DNA from: Lachnospiraceae bacterium
GTDB taxonomy: Bacteria; Bacillota; Clostridia; Lachnospirales; Lachnospiraceae
DNA: 13,891 nucleotides
Assembly (NCBI GenBank): GCA_017437205.1
Contig: JAFSBP010000218.1
Coordinates: 1 to 13,891 of the forward strand
Direction of reading: 5' to 3'
The translations under genes were made by a program, and so were the position numbers. The notes under the pieces are model-generated. The model worked only from the letters and a program-made list of their open reading frames with translations. It was not told the DNA's origin and ran no database searches. Shown here in pieces: positions 13,046-13,891 of this stretch; the first letter of the stretch is position 1; the number at the start of each line of letters is the position of its first letter.

Positions 13046-13782
13046 TAACCTTCCCATTTAGCTAAAATCAACCGATTGATCGCATCCAAATCTTCCTCCG
13101 CGATATAGCTGACTTTGGTTTCTTCATTATATCTGATCTGAATGCGGTAATCCCGCGCATCCTCAGTCTCAATGCTCTGTGTGGATGCCTCAAGAATCTC
13201 AAGTACGCCCTTAGCATACTCATTCTCATACTCGCTCTCTGTCAGGTGTCCAAATTCGCCATCCTTTGCACGCGCATTAAACTCCTCAATGTATTCCTCC
13301 AGCTGCGCTGCAACACCATGGTAGAACTTTAACGGCTGCACTGAAATAGAGACATAAATCTTTTCACCGACTTTATCGGCATCACTCACTGTATATACGG
13401 CTTTCTCGTATACATCATATGCCACCTCAGTCAGACGCTCGCCGATTTCTGCCGGAATCTGCTTCAACTGAATTGCATAAAGTTCAGCAATCTGTTCAGC
13501 CAAATTTACCGCATGTGCCTCTGCCATCTTCGCGGCCTGTTGCTGCGACGCACCGGTAATCTGCATATAACGTGTGCAATCTCCGTGATAATTCGCATCC
13601 AGAATACTCTGCACATATTCAGTGTACGCATCCAAATAGCTTAAATCTTCTGTCGGCTCATCCGTCGGCTCATCTGTCTCTGTCGGCTTCGCCTCTTCGT
13701 GACAGCCTGTCAGTGAAAATATCGCTATCATTATAAGTATTAACAGTGCACTCAGGCGCTTTGTATATTGATTTTTCTTCAT
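13045..13782 (-). CDS. Lipoprotein of unknown function
   Basis: A 245-residue predicted lipoprotein. A positively charged start (MKKNQYTKR) and hydrophobic stretch lead to the lipobox SLTG-C, with Cys27 as the likely lipidated residue. An acidic Thr/Pro/Glu linker (about 29-46) follows, then an alpha-helical part rich in Ala, Gln and Glu and a beta-containing end (KIYVSISVQPLKFY, YRIQIRYNEETKVSYI). The layout resembles small Clostridial lipoproteins of unknown function; I could not assign a domain. The ATG at 13782 has GGAGG 8 bases upstream; a TTG at 13797 overlaps that site and is less likely. It is coupled to the prepilin peptidase gene by TAATG, which suggests a shared cell-surface role. 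Confidence 0.88.
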   Translation of the reverse strand: MKKNQYTKRLSALLILIMIAIFSLTGCHEEAKPTETDEPTDEPTEDLSYLDAYTEYVQSILDANYHGDCTRYMQITGASQQQAAKMAEAHAVNLAEQIAELYAIQLKQIPAEIGERLTEVAYDVYEKAVYTVSDADKVGEKIYVSISVQPLKFYHGVAAQLEEYIEEFNARAKDGEFGHLTESEYENEYAKGVLEILEASTQSIETEDARDYRIQIRYNEETKVSYIAEEDLDAINRLILAKWEG

Positions 13783-13813
13783 TTGCCCTTCCTCCAAAAC
13801 ACAGTTAATCCTT

Positions 13814-13842
13814 ATTATATCACAATTATTCGAATCTTACAA
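13814..13842 (-). promoter_or_regulatory. Promoter of the lipoprotein-prepilin peptidase pair
   Basis: The -10 TATAAT (13814-13819) has an upstream TGA giving an extended -10, and TTGTAA (13837-13842) lies at the -35 position with a 17-bp spacer. The leader to the ATG would be about 25 nt. Confidence 0.7.
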
Positions 13843-13891
13843 TTTCTTTTTTCAGTCTTTTGATAATCTTTTTTTCCAATCTGGATATGTA

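Noticed and set aside
13826..13891. Possible C-terminal end of an upstream minus-strand gene entering from the right edge
   Set aside because: Two frames are open from the edge for about 12 and 21 codons before a stop, and both look plausible. The segment is too short to decide and it overlaps the lipoprotein promoter.

Overview
The window is a chromosomal stretch of a low-to-mid GC Firmicute, most likely a Clostridia member of the Lachnospiraceae type. This rests on the gene order, the GGAGG ribosome binding sites, the strong TTGACA/TATAAT promoters and the style of the proteins; no species is claimed. Every gene I can support lies on the minus strand, so transcription runs from right to left. 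Plus-strand reading frames look like shadows.

Right end (13891 to 12593): a lipoprotein of unknown function with its own promoter, translationally coupled (TAATG) to a small A24-family prepilin peptidase. Next (12554 to 12180) comes a tRNA unit with a consensus promoter, tRNA-Pro(CGG), two identical tRNA-Glu(CTC) genes and a Rho-independent terminator. A membrane-anchored protein of unknown function follows (12127 to 11132).

Main block (11136 to 3262): the conserved translation and transcription operon rimP-nusA-rnpM(ylxR)-ylxQ-infB-rbfA-truB-ribF. It has a clear promoter and a short leader with an attenuator-like hairpin in front of rimP. Genes are close or overlapping (rnpM/ylxQ 11 bp, ylxQ/infB 8 bp). 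The products handle 30S maturation (RimP, RbfA), transcription elongation and termination (NusA), RNase P modulation (RnpM), a probable K-turn RNA-binding protein (YlxQ), initiation (IF2), tRNA pseudouridylation (TruB) and flavin cofactor synthesis (RibF).

Left end (3221 to 1): a secreted NlpC/P60 peptidoglycan hydrolase with two SH3b domains sits between ribF and rpsO, behind a perfect promoter that overlaps direct repeats matching the WalR (YycF) box. Then come rpsO with its own promoter inside a perfect inverted repeat and a structured leader, an rpsO-pnp spacer with two hairpins, and pnp, cut by the window edge.

I see no CRISPR array, transposon, phage gene or novel multi-gene defence system. 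The points most worth a second look are the WalR-like operator array, nine 39-bp tandem repeats in infB, a RibF whose riboflavin kinase domain lacks its hallmark motif, the absence of an nrnA-type gene between rbfA and truB where a 13-bp perfect stem is found, sequence modules shared between promoters, and the duplicated C34 tRNA-Glu.
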